Below, piece after piece: positions 1 through 8,269 of a stretch of 64,000 nt of DNA. The translations under genes were made by a program, and so were the position numbers. The DNA lies in the NCBI GenBank assembly GCA_027063785.1, contig JAMORC010000015.1, forward strand, positions 62,001 to 126,000, in the 5' to 3' direction. Below the pieces are notes generated by a model. The model made no database searches. It saw only the letters and a program-made list of their open reading frames with translations, and was not told the origin of the DNA. Source of the stretch: Desulfurobacteriaceae bacterium. Its GTDB lineage: Bacteria; Aquificota; Aquificia; Desulfurobacteriales; Desulfurobacteriaceae. How positions within the stretch are numbered: the first letter of the stretch is position 1; each line of letters opens with the position of its first letter.

Positions 1-185
1 ATTCGATGGCGGAAGTTGATATGAACGTTGTTATGACTGATAAGGGGGAGTTTGCGGAGGTTCAGGGAACGGGGGAAGGGAGGCCCTTCAGCAGGGAGGA
101 GCTTGAACGGCTTTTAAGCCTTGCAGAAAAGGGCATAATGGAGCTGGTGGAAAAGCAGAAGTCGGCTCTAGGGGTGGAGTCTTGA
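1..185 (+). CDS. rph: RNase PH (C-terminal part)
   Basis: This is the last 60 codons of RNase PH, the phosphate-dependent 3'-to-5' exoribonuclease that trims tRNA 3' ends. The reading frame is open from the first full codon at position 3, so the gene starts outside the window. The tail shows the family's conserved end: [11 protein letters not shown], then [16 protein letters not shown], then a helix with [13 protein letters not shown]. The TGA stop overlaps the TTG start of rdgB (TTGA), and rph-rdgB is a common bacterial gene pair, which supports both calls. Confidence 0.93.
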   Translation, partial: SMAEVDMNVVMTDKGEFAEVQGTGEGRPFSREELERLLSLAEKGIMELVEKQKSALGVES

Positions 186-778
186 GGATTGTCTTTGCTA
201 CGAAAAATAGGGGAAAGGTGAAGGAAGCGGCCGAAAAGCTCAAGGAGTTCGGAATAGAGGTGGTTCCCTTATCCGAACTCGGAGACTTCCCGGCACCGGA
301 GGAAACCGGGGAGACATTTTGTGAAAATGCCTATGAAAAGGCCGTTTATTACTCCAACCTTATCGGAGAACCTGTCATTGCCGAGGATTCCGGCCTTGTC
401 GTTGATGTCCTCGGAGGCCGTCCGGGCGTTTACTCGTCGAGGTTTGCCGGTGAAGGAGCTTCTGATGAAGAGAACAACAGGAAGTTGATTGAAGAACTTA
501 AAAGGCTCGGCCTTGACTCTTCCCCGGCACGCTACATTTCGTTTGTTTTCCTCTCCTTCCCCGAAGGAATGGGGCTTTGGAGTGAGGGGAAAGTGGAGGG
601 GAAAGTAATAACAGTTCCGAGGGGAAAAGGAGGATTCGGCTACGATCCCCTCTTTGTTCCGGAGGGTTTTGACAGAACGATGGCTGAGCTGCCACTGGAA
701 GAGAAGAACAGGATAAGCCACAGGGGTAAGGCCTTGAGTAAGCTGGTAGACTTGATAAAAGAGGTAAAAAAGTGGTAG
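182..778 (+). CDS. rdgB: XTP/dITP diphosphatase (HAM1/RdgB family)
   Basis: House-cleaning nucleotidase that hydrolyses ITP, dITP and XTP to monophosphates and keeps deaminated purines out of nucleic acids. At 198 residues it has the usual family length. Visible signatures are the N-terminal [11 protein letters not shown] substrate loop, the acidic [14 protein letters not shown] metal-binding segment, [11 protein letters not shown], and the C-terminal [12 protein letters not shown] followed by [10 protein letters not shown]. The start is TTG at 182, which overlaps the rph stop; a GGGGTGGAG stretch just upstream can serve as ribosome binding site. It is probably cotranscribed with rph and the DivIVA-like gene. 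Confidence 0.95.
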   Translation: MRIVFATKNRGKVKEAAEKLKEFGIEVVPLSELGDFPAPEETGETFCENAYEKAVYYSNLIGEPVIAEDSGLVVDVLGGRPGVYSSRFAGEGASDEENNRKLIEELKRLGLDSSPARYISFVFLSFPEGMGLWSEGKVEGKVITVPRGKGGFGYDPLFVPEGFDRTMAELPLEEKNRISHRGKALSKLVDLIKEVKKW

Positions 779-805
779 TTTTGATCTTAACAGGGAGGAG
801 TGTTA

Positions 806-1330
806 ATGTCGGCTGATAGCATTAAGGGTTTAAAGAAGAGGAGGTTAAAACCTTCCGACATAAGGAACAGGGAATTTTCGAAGAAGCTCTTCGGATACGA
901 TCCCGACGAGGTTGATGCTTTTCTGGCAGAGGTTGCCAACAGCTACGATCAGCTGATAAGGGAGCTTGAACAGCTTCAGAGGAAAACGCCGGAGTATAAA
1001 GCTCAAACCGCCGTTGAAAAAGCAAAAAAGGAAATCGAGAAGCTCCTTGAGAAAAAGAGAGCCGAAAAGGAGGAGCTTGAGCGTCAGAAAAGGGAGATTG
1101 AAGTTGAAATAGAGAAGCTCAAGCTCGTTCAAAGGAAGATTTTCTCAAAGCTTAAGGCTACCATTATAGATATGACAAGGATAATTGAGGAGATCAAGCC
1201 CGATGCTCAAGGTAAGAAGAAGGAAGAACGGAGTGGAGCTGGAGTTGAGGGTTCAGCCCAAAAGTTCGAGGAACAGGATAGAGAAGGCGGAAGGGGGAAG
1301 ACTGAAGGTGAGGGTAACGGTTCCCCCTGA
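806..1330 (+). CDS. DivIVA-domain coiled-coil protein
   Basis: Small cytoplasmic coiled-coil protein of the DivIVA/Gps type, which marks membrane curvature or the division site in other bacteria. Residues about 13-50 carry the DivIVA head (LKPSDIRNREFSKKLFGYDPDEVDAFL), written here in pieces as KPSDIRN, FGYDPDEVDAFL. A long Lys/Glu coiled coil follows to about residue 130. ATG 806 is preferred over GTG 800 because GGGAGG ends 7 nt before the ATG. The last ~42 codons (1203-1330) run out of frame through the DUF167 gene and have low-complexity, non-domain composition, so the natural stop may have been lost. In Gram-negative thermophiles the exact role is unknown. Confidence 0.78.
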   Translation: MSADSIKGLKKRRLKPSDIRNREFSKKLFGYDPDEVDAFLAEVANSYDQLIRELEQLQRKTPEYKAQTAVEKAKKEIEKLLEKKRAEKEELERQKREIEVEIEKLKLVQRKIFSKLKATIIDMTRIIEEIKPDAQGKKKEERSGAGVEGSAQKFEEQDREGGRGKTEGEGNGSP

Positions 1331-1508
1331 AGGGGGTAAGGCCAACAGGGCGGTAATTGAGCTTCTCTCAAAGGCGCTGAAAGTTCCCAAGAGTTCTATA
1401 GAAGTGGTAAGAGGAGAGACTTCCAGAAACAAGGTGGTCTTCATCGAAGGGATTGATGTTGCAACCTTGCAAGAGAAACTGGGTATAGAGGTCGTTGAAA
1501 CTACTTGA
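1203..1508 (+). CDS. DUF167 (YggU-family) protein
   Basis: Protein of about 101 residues of the widely conserved DUF167/YggU family, whose biochemical role is not settled. Conserved features are the ELRVQPKSSRNRI strand, then VRVTVPPEGGKANRAVIELL and SSIEVVRGETSRNKVV. The ATG at 1203 (MLKVRRR) fits the family N-terminus and has GAGGAG about 10 nt upstream; an in-frame TTG at 1185 would add a non-conserved extension. It lies in the +1 frame relative to the DivIVA-like gene and overlaps it by 128 nt, so translational coupling is likely. The HU promoter overlaps its stop codon. Confidence 0.87.
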   Translation: MLKVRRRKNGVELELRVQPKSSRNRIEKAEGGRLKVRVTVPPEGGKANRAVIELLSKALKVPKSSIEVVRGETSRNKVVFIEGIDVATLQEKLGIEVVETT

Positions 1509-1533
1509 CAACAAAAGCTTTAAATTGTATTTT
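1505..1533 (+). promoter_or_regulatory. Sigma-70 promoter of the HU gene
   Basis: TTGACA at 1505-1510, a 17-nt spacer, and TATTTT at 1528-1533. The -35 box overlaps the TGA stop of the DUF167 gene. Transcription would start near 1540, giving a leader of roughly 48 nt before HU. Confidence 0.72.
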
Positions 1534-1587
1534 CTGGAGTAGGTATTGAGGCACTTGGCCTAAAACTAATTATATGGAGGGAGCGGC

Positions 1588-1887
1588 ATGACGAAGAGCG
1601 ATCTCGTAGCAGCAATCGCAGAAAAGGCGGGAATCAGGAAAAAAGATGCAGAGGCCGCACTCAACGCCTTCATCGAAGTAGTTACCGAAGCCCTCAAGAA
1701 CGGCGACAAGGTCGAGATCAGGGGATTCGGTACTTTCCTCATGAAGGAGAGGGCGCCCAGGGTTGCAAGGAATCCCAAGACCGGGGAAAAGGTGGAAGTT
1801 CCCGCAAAGCTCACTCCGGCTTTCAAGCCCGGAAAGGACCTCAAAGAGGCTACCGAGAAAGTTCTCAAGAAGAAGAAAAAGAAGTAA
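1588..1887 (+). CDS. hup: HU-family DNA-binding protein
   Basis: Histone-like nucleoid protein that binds and bends DNA as a dimer. The 99 residues show the full HU/IHF fold: MTKSDLVAAIAEKAG, the helix KDAEAALNAFIEVV, GDKVEIRGFGTF, and the DNA-binding arm ARNPKTGEKVEVPA with the intercalating proline region. The C-terminus ends in a run of seven to eight lysines, a basic tail that may add non-specific DNA affinity. A strong GGAGGGAG ribosome binding site lies just before ATG 1588, with its own promoter upstream and a hairpin terminator just after the stop, so this is probably a highly expressed monocistronic gene. Confidence 0.95.
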   Translation: MTKSDLVAAIAEKAGIRKKDAEAALNAFIEVVTEALKNGDKVEIRGFGTFLMKERAPRVARNPKTGEKVEVPAKLTPAFKPGKDLKEATEKVLKKKKKK

Positions 1888-1889
1888 TT

Positions 1890-1910
1890 GGGGGCTTCTG
1901 CCCCCTTTTT
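1890..1910 (+). terminator. Intrinsic terminator after HU
   Basis: GGGGGC stem (1890-1895), TTCT loop, GCCCCC stem (1900-1905), then TTTTT. The T run lies only on the + strand side, so it acts on HU transcripts; the convergent lepB would read through the hairpin without a U tract. Confidence 0.9.
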
Positions 1911-2563
1911 CAATCTATCAGCTTAAATATCCTGTTAAACCTCGGCAGGTGTTTCTCCCCGTCCCAGGAGAAGAAGATAATCCTGGCTATACCGACGATC
2001 TTATCCCTCTCCACGAATCCCCAATACCTGCTGTCGTAACTGTTATTCCTGTTATCTCCCATCATAAAGTATTCGCCCTTCGGAACTACGAAAACTTCAG
2101 TGGAGTCTCCCTGTGTTCCCGTCTTTAAAACGTAGTGCTTTTTCACGCTGCCGTCCCTTTTCGGGAGGAACTCGTAGTAGAGCTTTCCTTTGTAGCTTCT
2201 TCCCTTTTCGACGTAACTGTAGTCTCCTATGAGCCGGTACTTGCAGGGTTTTCCGTTGATGTAGAGCTTCCCGTCCACCACCTGTATCCTGTCTCCGGGA
2301 ACTCCTATGATCCTCTTTATGTAGTAGATGTCGGGATTTTTGGGGAAGTGAAAGACGACGACATCCCCCCTCTGCGGTTCCCTTATCCGGTAGGTTATCT
2401 TGTCCACCAGCAGGAAGTCTCCCACCAGGAGGGTAGGTATCATTGATCCGGAGGGGATATGGAAGGATTGAACGATGAAGGTTCTTATGAGGAGAGCTAA
2501 AATCAGGGCAACGGCTAAGGATTTTACGTTTTCCAGGAGTTTATTTTCCTTTTGATCGGCCAT
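1910..2563 (-). CDS. lepB: Signal peptidase I
   Basis: Membrane-bound leader peptidase that removes signal peptides from exported proteins. One N-terminal transmembrane helix (residues about 12-30, SLAVALILALLIRTFIV) precedes box B, where PSGSMIPTL contains the catalytic Ser40. Lys83 in YIKRIIGVPGD is the general base (box D), and MGDNRNNSYDSR plus GFV form box E. At 217 residues it is of normal length. It is transcribed alone, divergent from the 2618 gene and convergent with HU. A GAGAAAG stretch precedes the ATG. Confidence 0.95.
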   Translation of the reverse strand: MADQKENKLLENVKSLAVALILALLIRTFIVQSFHIPSGSMIPTLLVGDFLLVDKITYRIREPQRGDVVVFHFPKNPDIYYIKRIIGVPGDRIQVVDGKLYINGKPCKYRLIGDYSYVEKGRSYKGKLYYEFLPKRDGSVKKHYVLKTGTQGDSTEVFVVPKGEYFMMGDNRNNSYDSRYWGFVERDKIVGIARIIFFSWDGEKHLPRFNRIFKLID

Positions 2564-2596
2564 TCTGCTTTCTCCGCTTTAAATTTCAATCGCCAA

Positions 2597-2602
2597 ATTA
2601 TA
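2597..2602 (-). promoter_or_regulatory. Probable -10 box of lepB
   Basis: A perfect TATAAT on the minus strand lies 34 nt upstream of the lepB ATG. No convincing -35 box is seen at 16-18 nt. The same AT-rich patch could also serve the divergent 2618 gene. Confidence 0.4.
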
Positions 2603-2617
2603 TAAGGAGTTTCCGCA

Positions 2618-2980
2618 TTGGTAGAGAGGTATCTTCTGTCTCTCCTTCTGGAGGTCGGGAGGGAGAAAGGCCTAATAACCTACTGTTGTCTTGCTTCGCG
2701 TCTCAACGGAGCTGTCGGAAGGGAGCTTTTACCCGAAAAGGGAAGAGGGTGCGGCAGGGTTGCTGTGCACCTTCACCGGCTGTGCAGAAAGTTTTACTCC
2801 CTGTACGGTGTTCTTCCCGGGTCGGTTGTTGTGTCAAAGGTTACGGGAATGCCCTCTGCGGGTTACTTTAAGTTCTTGAGGGAAATGGGGATTAACTTTT
2901 CCGATGAAAGGGACTTCTGGTTGGAAGCCCTCTACCGGTTTTACGACTTTTCCCTTCAGTTCGCGTTCGAGGAGCTGTGA
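2618..2980 (+). CDS. Hypothetical protein, 120 aa
   Basis: I do not recognise a family. The frame runs from TTG 2618 (AAGGAG about 8 nt upstream) to a TGA just 3 nt before the radical SAM gene, so it is very likely the first gene of that operon. The sequence is mixed alpha/beta-like and has four cysteines in the first half (a YCCLASR pair near residue 23, GCG near 46, LCRKF near 56), which could bind a metal or iron-sulfur cluster. The middle, LPGSVVVSKVTGMPS, resembles a loop rather than a known motif. Codon use matches its neighbours, so it is probably real. Confidence 0.6.
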   Translation: MVERYLLSLLLEVGREKGLITYCCLASRLNGAVGRELLPEKGRGCGRVAVHLHRLCRKFYSLYGVLPGSVVVSKVTGMPSAGYFKFLREMGINFSDERDFWLEALYRFYDFSLQFAFEEL

Positions 2981-2983
2981 AGT

Positions 2984-5422
2984 ATGGGTTTTAAGCTGTT
3001 TGACAGAAACACCTTAAGGGAGCTTTACAGGGTTAGGAAGCCGGCGGCCTACCTTCCCCTGGAGCTTAACAGGAAAGCTCCCCGCTTTGAGGAGAGGGAA
3101 GTCAGGTTCGTTCTCACCTACCCCGACCTTTACGAGGTCGGGAGTTCCCATATCGGAGGGAAGATACTCTACTACGTTATTAACGACCTTACGGACTTTG
3201 CCCTTATGCACAGGGCTTACCTTCCCCGTCCCGATATGCAGGCGTTTATGAAGGAAAAGAGAATCCCCCTTTTTACCCTTGAGGAACAGAGGCCTGTAAG
3301 GGATTACGACCTCTGGGGCTTCTCTTTCTCTTCGGAGCTTACCTACACCAATGCACTTAAGGCCATGGAGCTTGCCGGGATTTCCCTTTTCTCTGAGGAG
3401 AGGGAGGGCTTTCCCCTTTTATTTGCCGGAGGTCCTTGCGTCTATAACCCCGTTCCCCTTTCTCCCTTCTTTGACTTCTTCTCAATCGGTGACGGGGAGG
3501 AGACTTTAATAGAAGTGGCGAAGGTTGTTAGGGAAGCAAAGGTAAGCGGAGCTTCTAAGGAAGATGTCCTTAAAGAACTGAAAGATATCAGGGGTATTTG
3601 GGTTCCGGCCTTCGGCAGGTATTCCGTTAAGAAGGCCGTTTTTACCGGGATTTCTAAAGGATGGTTTCACACCTCTCCGCCCGTTCCGGCGGTTGAGACG
3701 AGTCAGGACAGAATTGCCGTTGAGGCGGCAAGGGGTTGCCTGAGGGGGTGCAGGTTCTGTCAGGCCGGTTACATTTACAGACCTTACAGGGAAAGGGATG
3801 AAAACCTTGTTGCCGGGCTGATAGAGAAGACGTTCAGGAATACCGGTTACGAAGAGGCGTCGCTGTCTGCCCTTTCAATATCAGACCACAGCCGATTTAA
3901 CGTTCTTGTTCCTAAGGTTATGTCTCTGTGCCAGAGGAAGATGATATCCCTCTCCTTACCCTCAATGAGGGTGAAGGGTTTTAATCCCGACCTTGCCTCC
4001 CAGCTCATGCAGGTTAAGAAAACGGGATTTACCCTTGCTCCGGAAGTTGGTTCTGACAGGCTGAGGCGGATAATAAACAAAGAACTTACCAACGAAGACC
4101 TCTTTAAAGCCGTTGAAGGGCTGTTTTCGAGGGGGTGGGGGAGGTTGAAGCTCTACTTTATGATCGGCCTTCCCTTTGAAACGGAAGACGATGTCAAATC
4201 CCTTGTCGATATGCTCTGGGAGGTTTACAGGATATCGAAACGCTACAGAGTCAGGAGGCACCTTGCTGCCGGGATATCGATATTTGTTCCGAAGCCCTTT
4301 ACTCCTTTCCAGTGGGAAGCCTTTGCCGATGAGGCTTCGGTAAGAGAAAAGGTTTCTTACATAAAGAAGAAATCCCCCAGGAGTTTCCACCTCAGGTTTC
4401 ACGACTACCGGCAGTCGATGATTGAAGCTCTCCTGACGAGAGGAGGAGAGGAAGTCTCTTCTCTTCTCCTTTCTGCCTACAAGAACGGGTGTCAGCTCGA
4501 CGGGTGGAATGAGTACTTTAACTGGGAAGGATGGCTCAGGGCTTTTGAGGAAAGCGGAGTAAATCTTGAGAGAGAACTCGGCAGAAGGGATTTCGGAGAA
4601 GAGCTTCCGTGGGACTTCATCGAGGGGGTCGTTACCAAGGAATTCCTGGTCAGAGAGCTTGGGAGGGCTGAAAAGGAACTCTGGACTCCCGACTGCCGGA
4701 TAGCGGGATGTCACGCCTGCGGGGCGTGTACACCGGAGCAGATTAAAGAACTCAAGAACTACCCGATACCGAAAAAGATTGAGTTTTCGGTTCCGCCCGG
4801 GAAGAAAAGGGAGTTTCCTTTAAAGAGGAAAGTTGCCCTTGTCTTTGAAAAGGTCGGTGCTGCCAGGTACCTTTCGCTCCTTGACATGACAAGAGTTTTC
4901 ACGAGGACTTTCAGGCGCTTTGGTGTTCCCTTGAGGTATTCTCAGGGCTTTAATCCCCACCCGAAGTTCAACATTCTCCTTGGCCTTCCCGTAGGGGTTG
5001 AGGGATTGGGAGAGATTGTTGAGGTGGAGCTTTCGGAAGAAGCGTTTGATTTTGAAAAGTTCATAGCGGAGTCGGAAGACTTTTTACCGGAAGGGATAAG
5101 GTTTAAATCGTGGATAGAGCTTGGATTCAAGGAGAGTTTACTGGGCAGGATAGAGAAGGTTTCCTACAGGATAAGGCCTTATGACCCGTATGACCTGGAG
5201 GTGTTTGAGAAAGGGGAGGCTGTTGACAGGAAGGGAAGGGGGGTAGTTTTAAAGGACAAGCTTTTGAGGCTTGAAGAGAATTGCGGTGAACTGCTGGTTG
5301 AACTGCGGGTTGAGGGGGGTAATATTCTAAACATCGGGGATATACTGAACTGGATGGGACTTGATTTTGGAAGGGCAGATGTCATCAGAGAAGAGCTGTT
5401 GCCGCAAGCAGATACTCATTAA
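2984..5422 (+). CDS. Radical SAM protein fused to DUF2344 domain
   Basis: An 812-residue fusion of a B12-binding-like radical SAM enzyme (TIGR03960 type) with a C-terminal DUF2344 (TIGR03936) domain. The N-terminal third has the pseudo-B12-binding segment (LTYPDLYEVGSSHIG, AGGPCVYNPVP, FFSIGDGEET). AARGCLRGCRFCQAGY carries the CxxxCxxC that binds the 4Fe-4S/SAM cluster. A cysteine patch near residue 565-590 (CRIAGCHACGACTPE) follows, then the DUF2344 core (ARYLSLLDMTRVFTRTFRR, YSQGFNPHPK). In many bacteria this pair sits next to rng, as it does here, and is thought to act in RNA modification or rRNA maturation; the substrate is not established by the sequence. Confidence 0.88.
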   Translation: MGFKLFDRNTLRELYRVRKPAAYLPLELNRKAPRFEEREVRFVLTYPDLYEVGSSHIGGKILYYVINDLTDFALMHRAYLPRPDMQAFMKEKRIPLFTLEEQRPVRDYDLWGFSFSSELTYTNALKAMELAGISLFSEEREGFPLLFAGGPCVYNPVPLSPFFDFFSIGDGEETLIEVAKVVREAKVSGASKEDVLKELKDIRGIWVPAFGRYSVKKAVFTGISKGWFHTSPPVPAVETSQDRIAVEAARGCLRGCRFCQAGYIYRPYRERDENLVAGLIEKTFRNTGYEEASLSALSISDHSRFNVLVPKVMSLCQRKMISLSLPSMRVKGFNPDLASQLMQVKKTGFTLAPEVGSDRLRRIINKELTNEDLFKAVEGLFSRGWGRLKLYFMIGLPFETEDDVKSLVDMLWEVYRISKRYRVRRHLAAGISIFVPKPFTPFQWEAFADEASVREKVSYIKKKSPRSFHLRFHDYRQSMIEALLTRGGEEVSSLLLSAYKNGCQLDGWNEYFNWEGWLRAFEESGVNLERELGRRDFGEELPWDFIEGVVTKEFLVRELGRAEKELWTPDCRIAGCHACGACTPEQIKELKNYPIPKKIEFSVPPGKKREFPLKRKVALVFEKVGAARYLSLLDMTRVFTRTFRRFGVPLRYSQGFNPHPKFNILLGLPVGVEGLGEIVEVELSEEAFDFEKFIAESEDFLPEGIRFKSWIELGFKESLLGRIEKVSYRIRPYDPYDLEVFEKGEAVDRKGRGVVLKDKLLRLEENCGELLVELRVEGGNILNIGDILNWMGLDFGRADVIREELLPQADTH

Positions 5423-6884
5423 CGCCCTCACCAAGGAAGTTCGGATTGCCGTTCTGGAGGAGGGCGAGCTTGTAGAGTTTTACGTTGAGAGGAAGGGCAG
5501 CAGGGGACTTGTCGGTAACATATACAAGGCGAGAGTCTTAAAAGTTGTCCCCGCCGTTCAGGCTGCCTTTGTCGATATAGGAATTAACAGGAAAGCCTTC
5601 CTTTACGTCAGGGATGCCTTGAACCTTGAGATAGATGACGATGAGCTTCTGAGCGAAGAAGTTCCCGACTTTGAGCTTCCGCCCGTCGAAGATGTCCTTA
5701 CGGAGGGACAGGAACTTCTCGTTCAGGTTGTCAAAGAACCTATAGGAACAAAAGGACCGAGGGTTACGACAAACCTTACCATCCCCGGCCACTACCTCGT
5801 TCTTCTACCGAGCGTTAACAGGATAGGCCTTTCCCGAAAGATATCGGACGAGGAGGAGAGGGAAAGGCTCAGGGAGATAGCAGAGAGGATTAAACCGCCG
5901 GACTACGGGATCATCGTCAGGACTGCGGCGGAAGGTGCCACAGAAGAAGAGTTGGAAAGAGATCTTCTCTACCTGATGAAGGTCTGGGAAGGACTGCTTG
6001 AAAAGGCGGAGAAAAAACCGCCCCCGTCGCTTCTCTACCAAGACCTTGAGATTGTCCCGAGAACGCTCAGGGATCTTTTGACTGAGGAAGTTTCCGAAGT
6101 CCTCATTGACTCAAAAGCCGAGTATGAAAGGGCGTTGAGCTTTACAAAGGCTTTTATTCCCAAGCTTGCCGGGAGGATAAAGCTTTACAGCGGGAAAGTC
6201 CCCCTTTTTGAGAAGTTTCAGGTAGAGGTGGCCATAGAGAAGGCCTTGAAGAGAAAAGTCTACCTTCCCGGAGGGGGGTACATAGTTATAGATGAGACCG
6301 AGGCTCTGGTTTCCATCGATGTTAACAGCGGGAAGTTTAAGAAGAGTTCCTCTCTGGAGGAGACTGCCATAGAGATAAACCTGAAGGCGGCGAGGGAGAT
6401 AGCGAGACAGCTCAGGCTCAGGGATATAGGCGGGATAGTGGTGATTGACTTCATAGACATGACTTCGGAGGAAAACAAGAAGCTTCTCCTTGAAACCCTT
6501 GAGAAAGAGCTTTCCAAGGATAGGGCGAGGACAAAGATTGTCAGCATGTCGGACCTCGGGCTTGTGGAGATGACGAGGAAGAGGGTCAAGAAAAGCCTCG
6601 GGAAGACGCTTACTATGACCTGTCCTTACTGTGAAGGAAAGGGAAGGGTGAAATCTCCCGAGACAGTGGCCTTTGAAATTGAGAGGGAAATACTGTCGCT
6701 CCTCAGGAATCCTCCCCACAGCTTCAGTACGGTCAGGGTTTATGCGAACCCTCTGGTTATCGAGAAGCTTCGAAATGAGGAGAAGGAAATAGTTGACAGG
6801 CTGAGTCAGAGCCTTGGTGTGGAGATAAGGACGATTCCCGTAGATCACTATCACGTTGAGAAGTTTACCGTTTCAAAGGCTTAA
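5379..6884 (+). CDS. rng: Ribonuclease G (RNase E/G family)
   Basis: Endoribonuclease for 5S/16S rRNA maturation and mRNA decay. The N-terminal S1-like region (LVGNIYKARVLKVVPAVQAAFVDIG) is followed by the catalytic DNase I-like domain with the metal-binding aspartates in LVSIDVNSGK and VVIDFIDM, and the Zn-link CPYCEGKG that joins dimers. With about 501 residues it is RNase G-sized and lacks the long RNase E scaffold tail. ATG 5379 is chosen because GGAAGG sits just upstream and earlier in-frame codons only extend into the previous gene; the overlap with the radical SAM gene is 44 nt, indicating coupling. Confidence 0.92.
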   Translation: MSSEKSCCRKQILINALTKEVRIAVLEEGELVEFYVERKGSRGLVGNIYKARVLKVVPAVQAAFVDIGINRKAFLYVRDALNLEIDDDELLSEEVPDFELPPVEDVLTEGQELLVQVVKEPIGTKGPRVTTNLTIPGHYLVLLPSVNRIGLSRKISDEEERERLREIAERIKPPDYGIIVRTAAEGATEEELERDLLYLMKVWEGLLEKAEKKPPPSLLYQDLEIVPRTLRDLLTEEVSEVLIDSKAEYERALSFTKAFIPKLAGRIKLYSGKVPLFEKFQVEVAIEKALKRKVYLPGGGYIVIDETEALVSIDVNSGKFKKSSSLEETAIEINLKAAREIARQLRLRDIGGIVVIDFIDMTSEENKKLLLETLEKELSKDRARTKIVSMSDLGLVEMTRKRVKKSLGKTLTMTCPYCEGKGRVKSPETVAFEIEREILSLLRNPPHSFSTVRVYANPLVIEKLRNEEKEIVDRLSQSLGVEIRTIPVDHYHVEKFTVSKA

Positions 6885-6898
6885 TAAACGGGTCTGCC

Positions 6899-6907
6899 TG
6901 CTATAAT
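6899..6907 (+). promoter_or_regulatory. Extended -10 promoter before bamD
   Basis: TGCTATAAT: a TG dinucleotide one base before a perfect TATAAT (6902-6907). No good -35 is present, as is usual for extended -10 promoters. Transcription would start near 6914, 20 nt before the bamD ATG. The same nonamer occurs before carA. Confidence 0.6.
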
Positions 6908-6933
6908 CTTCACTAAATTCCGCCGGAGGAGAA

Positions 6934-7887
6934 ATGAGAGGATTTCTGATAGTGCTTCCCGTTCTGCTTATCCTGGTGGCTTCCTGCGAGAGGATTCCTA
7001 GGACTGCCCAGGAGCAGTATAGAAAGGGTATAGAAGCGGCCGTTGAGGGAGATTGGGGTAAAAGTTCTATGCTACTTGAGAAAGCCCTTCAGGGGGAACT
7101 TTCCCCGAAGGAGCAGGAAATTGCAAAGATAACCCTTGCCGACGCCTACTTTAATGACGGGGATTACGAAAACGCTGCTCTTAATTACGAGGAGTTTCTC
7201 GAACTTTATCCTGCTTCTCCGAAAGCCCGGGATGCCCTGTTCAGGCTCGGAATCTGTTACCTTAACCTGACGAAAGGGCCTCAGTGGGACGTTACGTTTG
7301 CAAGGAAGGCTTACAACCTTTTCGGTAAGTTCATAGAGCGCTACCCGGAAGACCCGAGGGTGGACAAGGCCAGGAAATTCAGGAGAACTGCAAAGGAGAT
7401 TCTCGCCGAACACGAGGTTTACATAGCGGGAACTTACGATATGATCAGGAAGTTTACCGCCTCCATTCAGAGGTACAGGGATGTTATGGAGAAGTTCGGA
7501 GACGTAGAGAGGCCTGACAGGCTCAAGTACCTCCTCGGTAGGGCTTATTACTACACTTATCTACAGTCCGAGGACGAAATCGATAGGTTGAAAGATCAGC
7601 TGGAGAGGGAAAAGGAAAGGCTTAAGTCCGAAGATCCGGAAGAGAGGAAAGTCGCGGAGAACAGGATTAAATTGATAGAGAAGGATATTGAGGACTGGAA
7701 AAGGAAGGCAAGGGAGAACAAGAAAGAAGGAGAGAAGATCCTTTCCGAGCTTGTCAGGGAGTTTCCCGGTTCGGTTTACGCGAGAAAAGCGAATGAGATA
7801 CTTAACGGCGTTGAGCACCTTGAAGTTGAGCCGGTTATTGAACCTATAAAGCGTTCCCTGTGGTGGAAGATAAAGGAAACCCTCTGA
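6934..7887 (+). CDS. bamD: Outer membrane assembly lipoprotein BamD
   Basis: Lipoprotein component of the BAM complex that inserts beta-barrel proteins into the outer membrane. The signal peptide ends in a lipobox, LVASC, with the lipidated Cys18. TPR-like helices follow (AQEQYRKGIEAAVEGDW, AYFNDGDYENAALNYEEFL, LYPASPKARDALFRLGICYL). Residues about 210-260 form a highly charged Glu/Lys/Arg coiled coil inserted between the fourth and last TPR, longer than in E. coli BamD. The gene has its own promoter and GGAGGAG ribosome binding site; rsfS and rlmH follow closely. Confidence 0.88.
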   Translation: MRGFLIVLPVLLILVASCERIPRTAQEQYRKGIEAAVEGDWGKSSMLLEKALQGELSPKEQEIAKITLADAYFNDGDYENAALNYEEFLELYPASPKARDALFRLGICYLNLTKGPQWDVTFARKAYNLFGKFIERYPEDPRVDKARKFRRTAKEILAEHEVYIAGTYDMIRKFTASIQRYRDVMEKFGDVERPDRLKYLLGRAYYYTYLQSEDEIDRLKDQLEREKERLKSEDPEERKVAENRIKLIEKDIEDWKRKARENKKEGEKILSELVREFPGSVYARKANEILNGVEHLEVEPVIEPIKRSLWWKIKETL

Positions 7888-7900
7888 TCGGAGGTCTTAC

Positions 7901-8269
7901 TTGGAGAGTATTGAGAAGTTAAGGACGGCTTTGAAGCTTGCGCTTGACAAGAAAGCCGAAAATCCTGTCATTATTGACCTGCGGGGGCTTACGAGCCTTG
8001 CGGATTACTTCCTCATCGTTTCCGCAAACTCTGATACTCATGCGAGGACGATAGCGGACGAGATTAAAAAGAAATTTAAGGAGATGGGAATTCTTCCTGT
8101 GAATGTTGAGGGCTATCAGCAGGGGAACTGGATTCTCCTTGACTACGGCGACCTGATAGTTCACATCTTCAGACCGGAGTTTAGGGAGCTTTACAACCTT
8201 GAGTCTCTCTGGATGGATGCTCCGAGGCTTGAACCCGGAGATTTGCTTCCCGAGGAAGTGGGGGCTTGA
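7901..8269 (+). CDS. rsfS: Ribosomal silencing factor RsfS
   Basis: Binds uL14 on the 50S subunit and blocks subunit joining when nutrients run out (RsfS/YbeB/Iojap family). The 122 residues contain the family's IDLRGLTSLADYFLIVSANS, the HARTIADEI helix, VEGYQQGNWILLDYGD and VHIFRPEFRELYNLE. The start is TTG 7901, with CGGAGG about 8 nt upstream. The gene ends in a TTGA overlap with rlmH. Confidence 0.95.
   Translation: MESIEKLRTALKLALDKKAENPVIIDLRGLTSLADYFLIVSANSDTHARTIADEIKKKFKEMGILPVNVEGYQQGNWILLDYGDLIVHIFRPEFRELYNLESLWMDAPRLEPGDLLPEEVGA

Noticed and set aside
3962-4714. A 250-codon minus-strand frame inside the radical SAM gene
   Set aside because: Antisense shadow of a well-conserved protein; composition is not protein-like.
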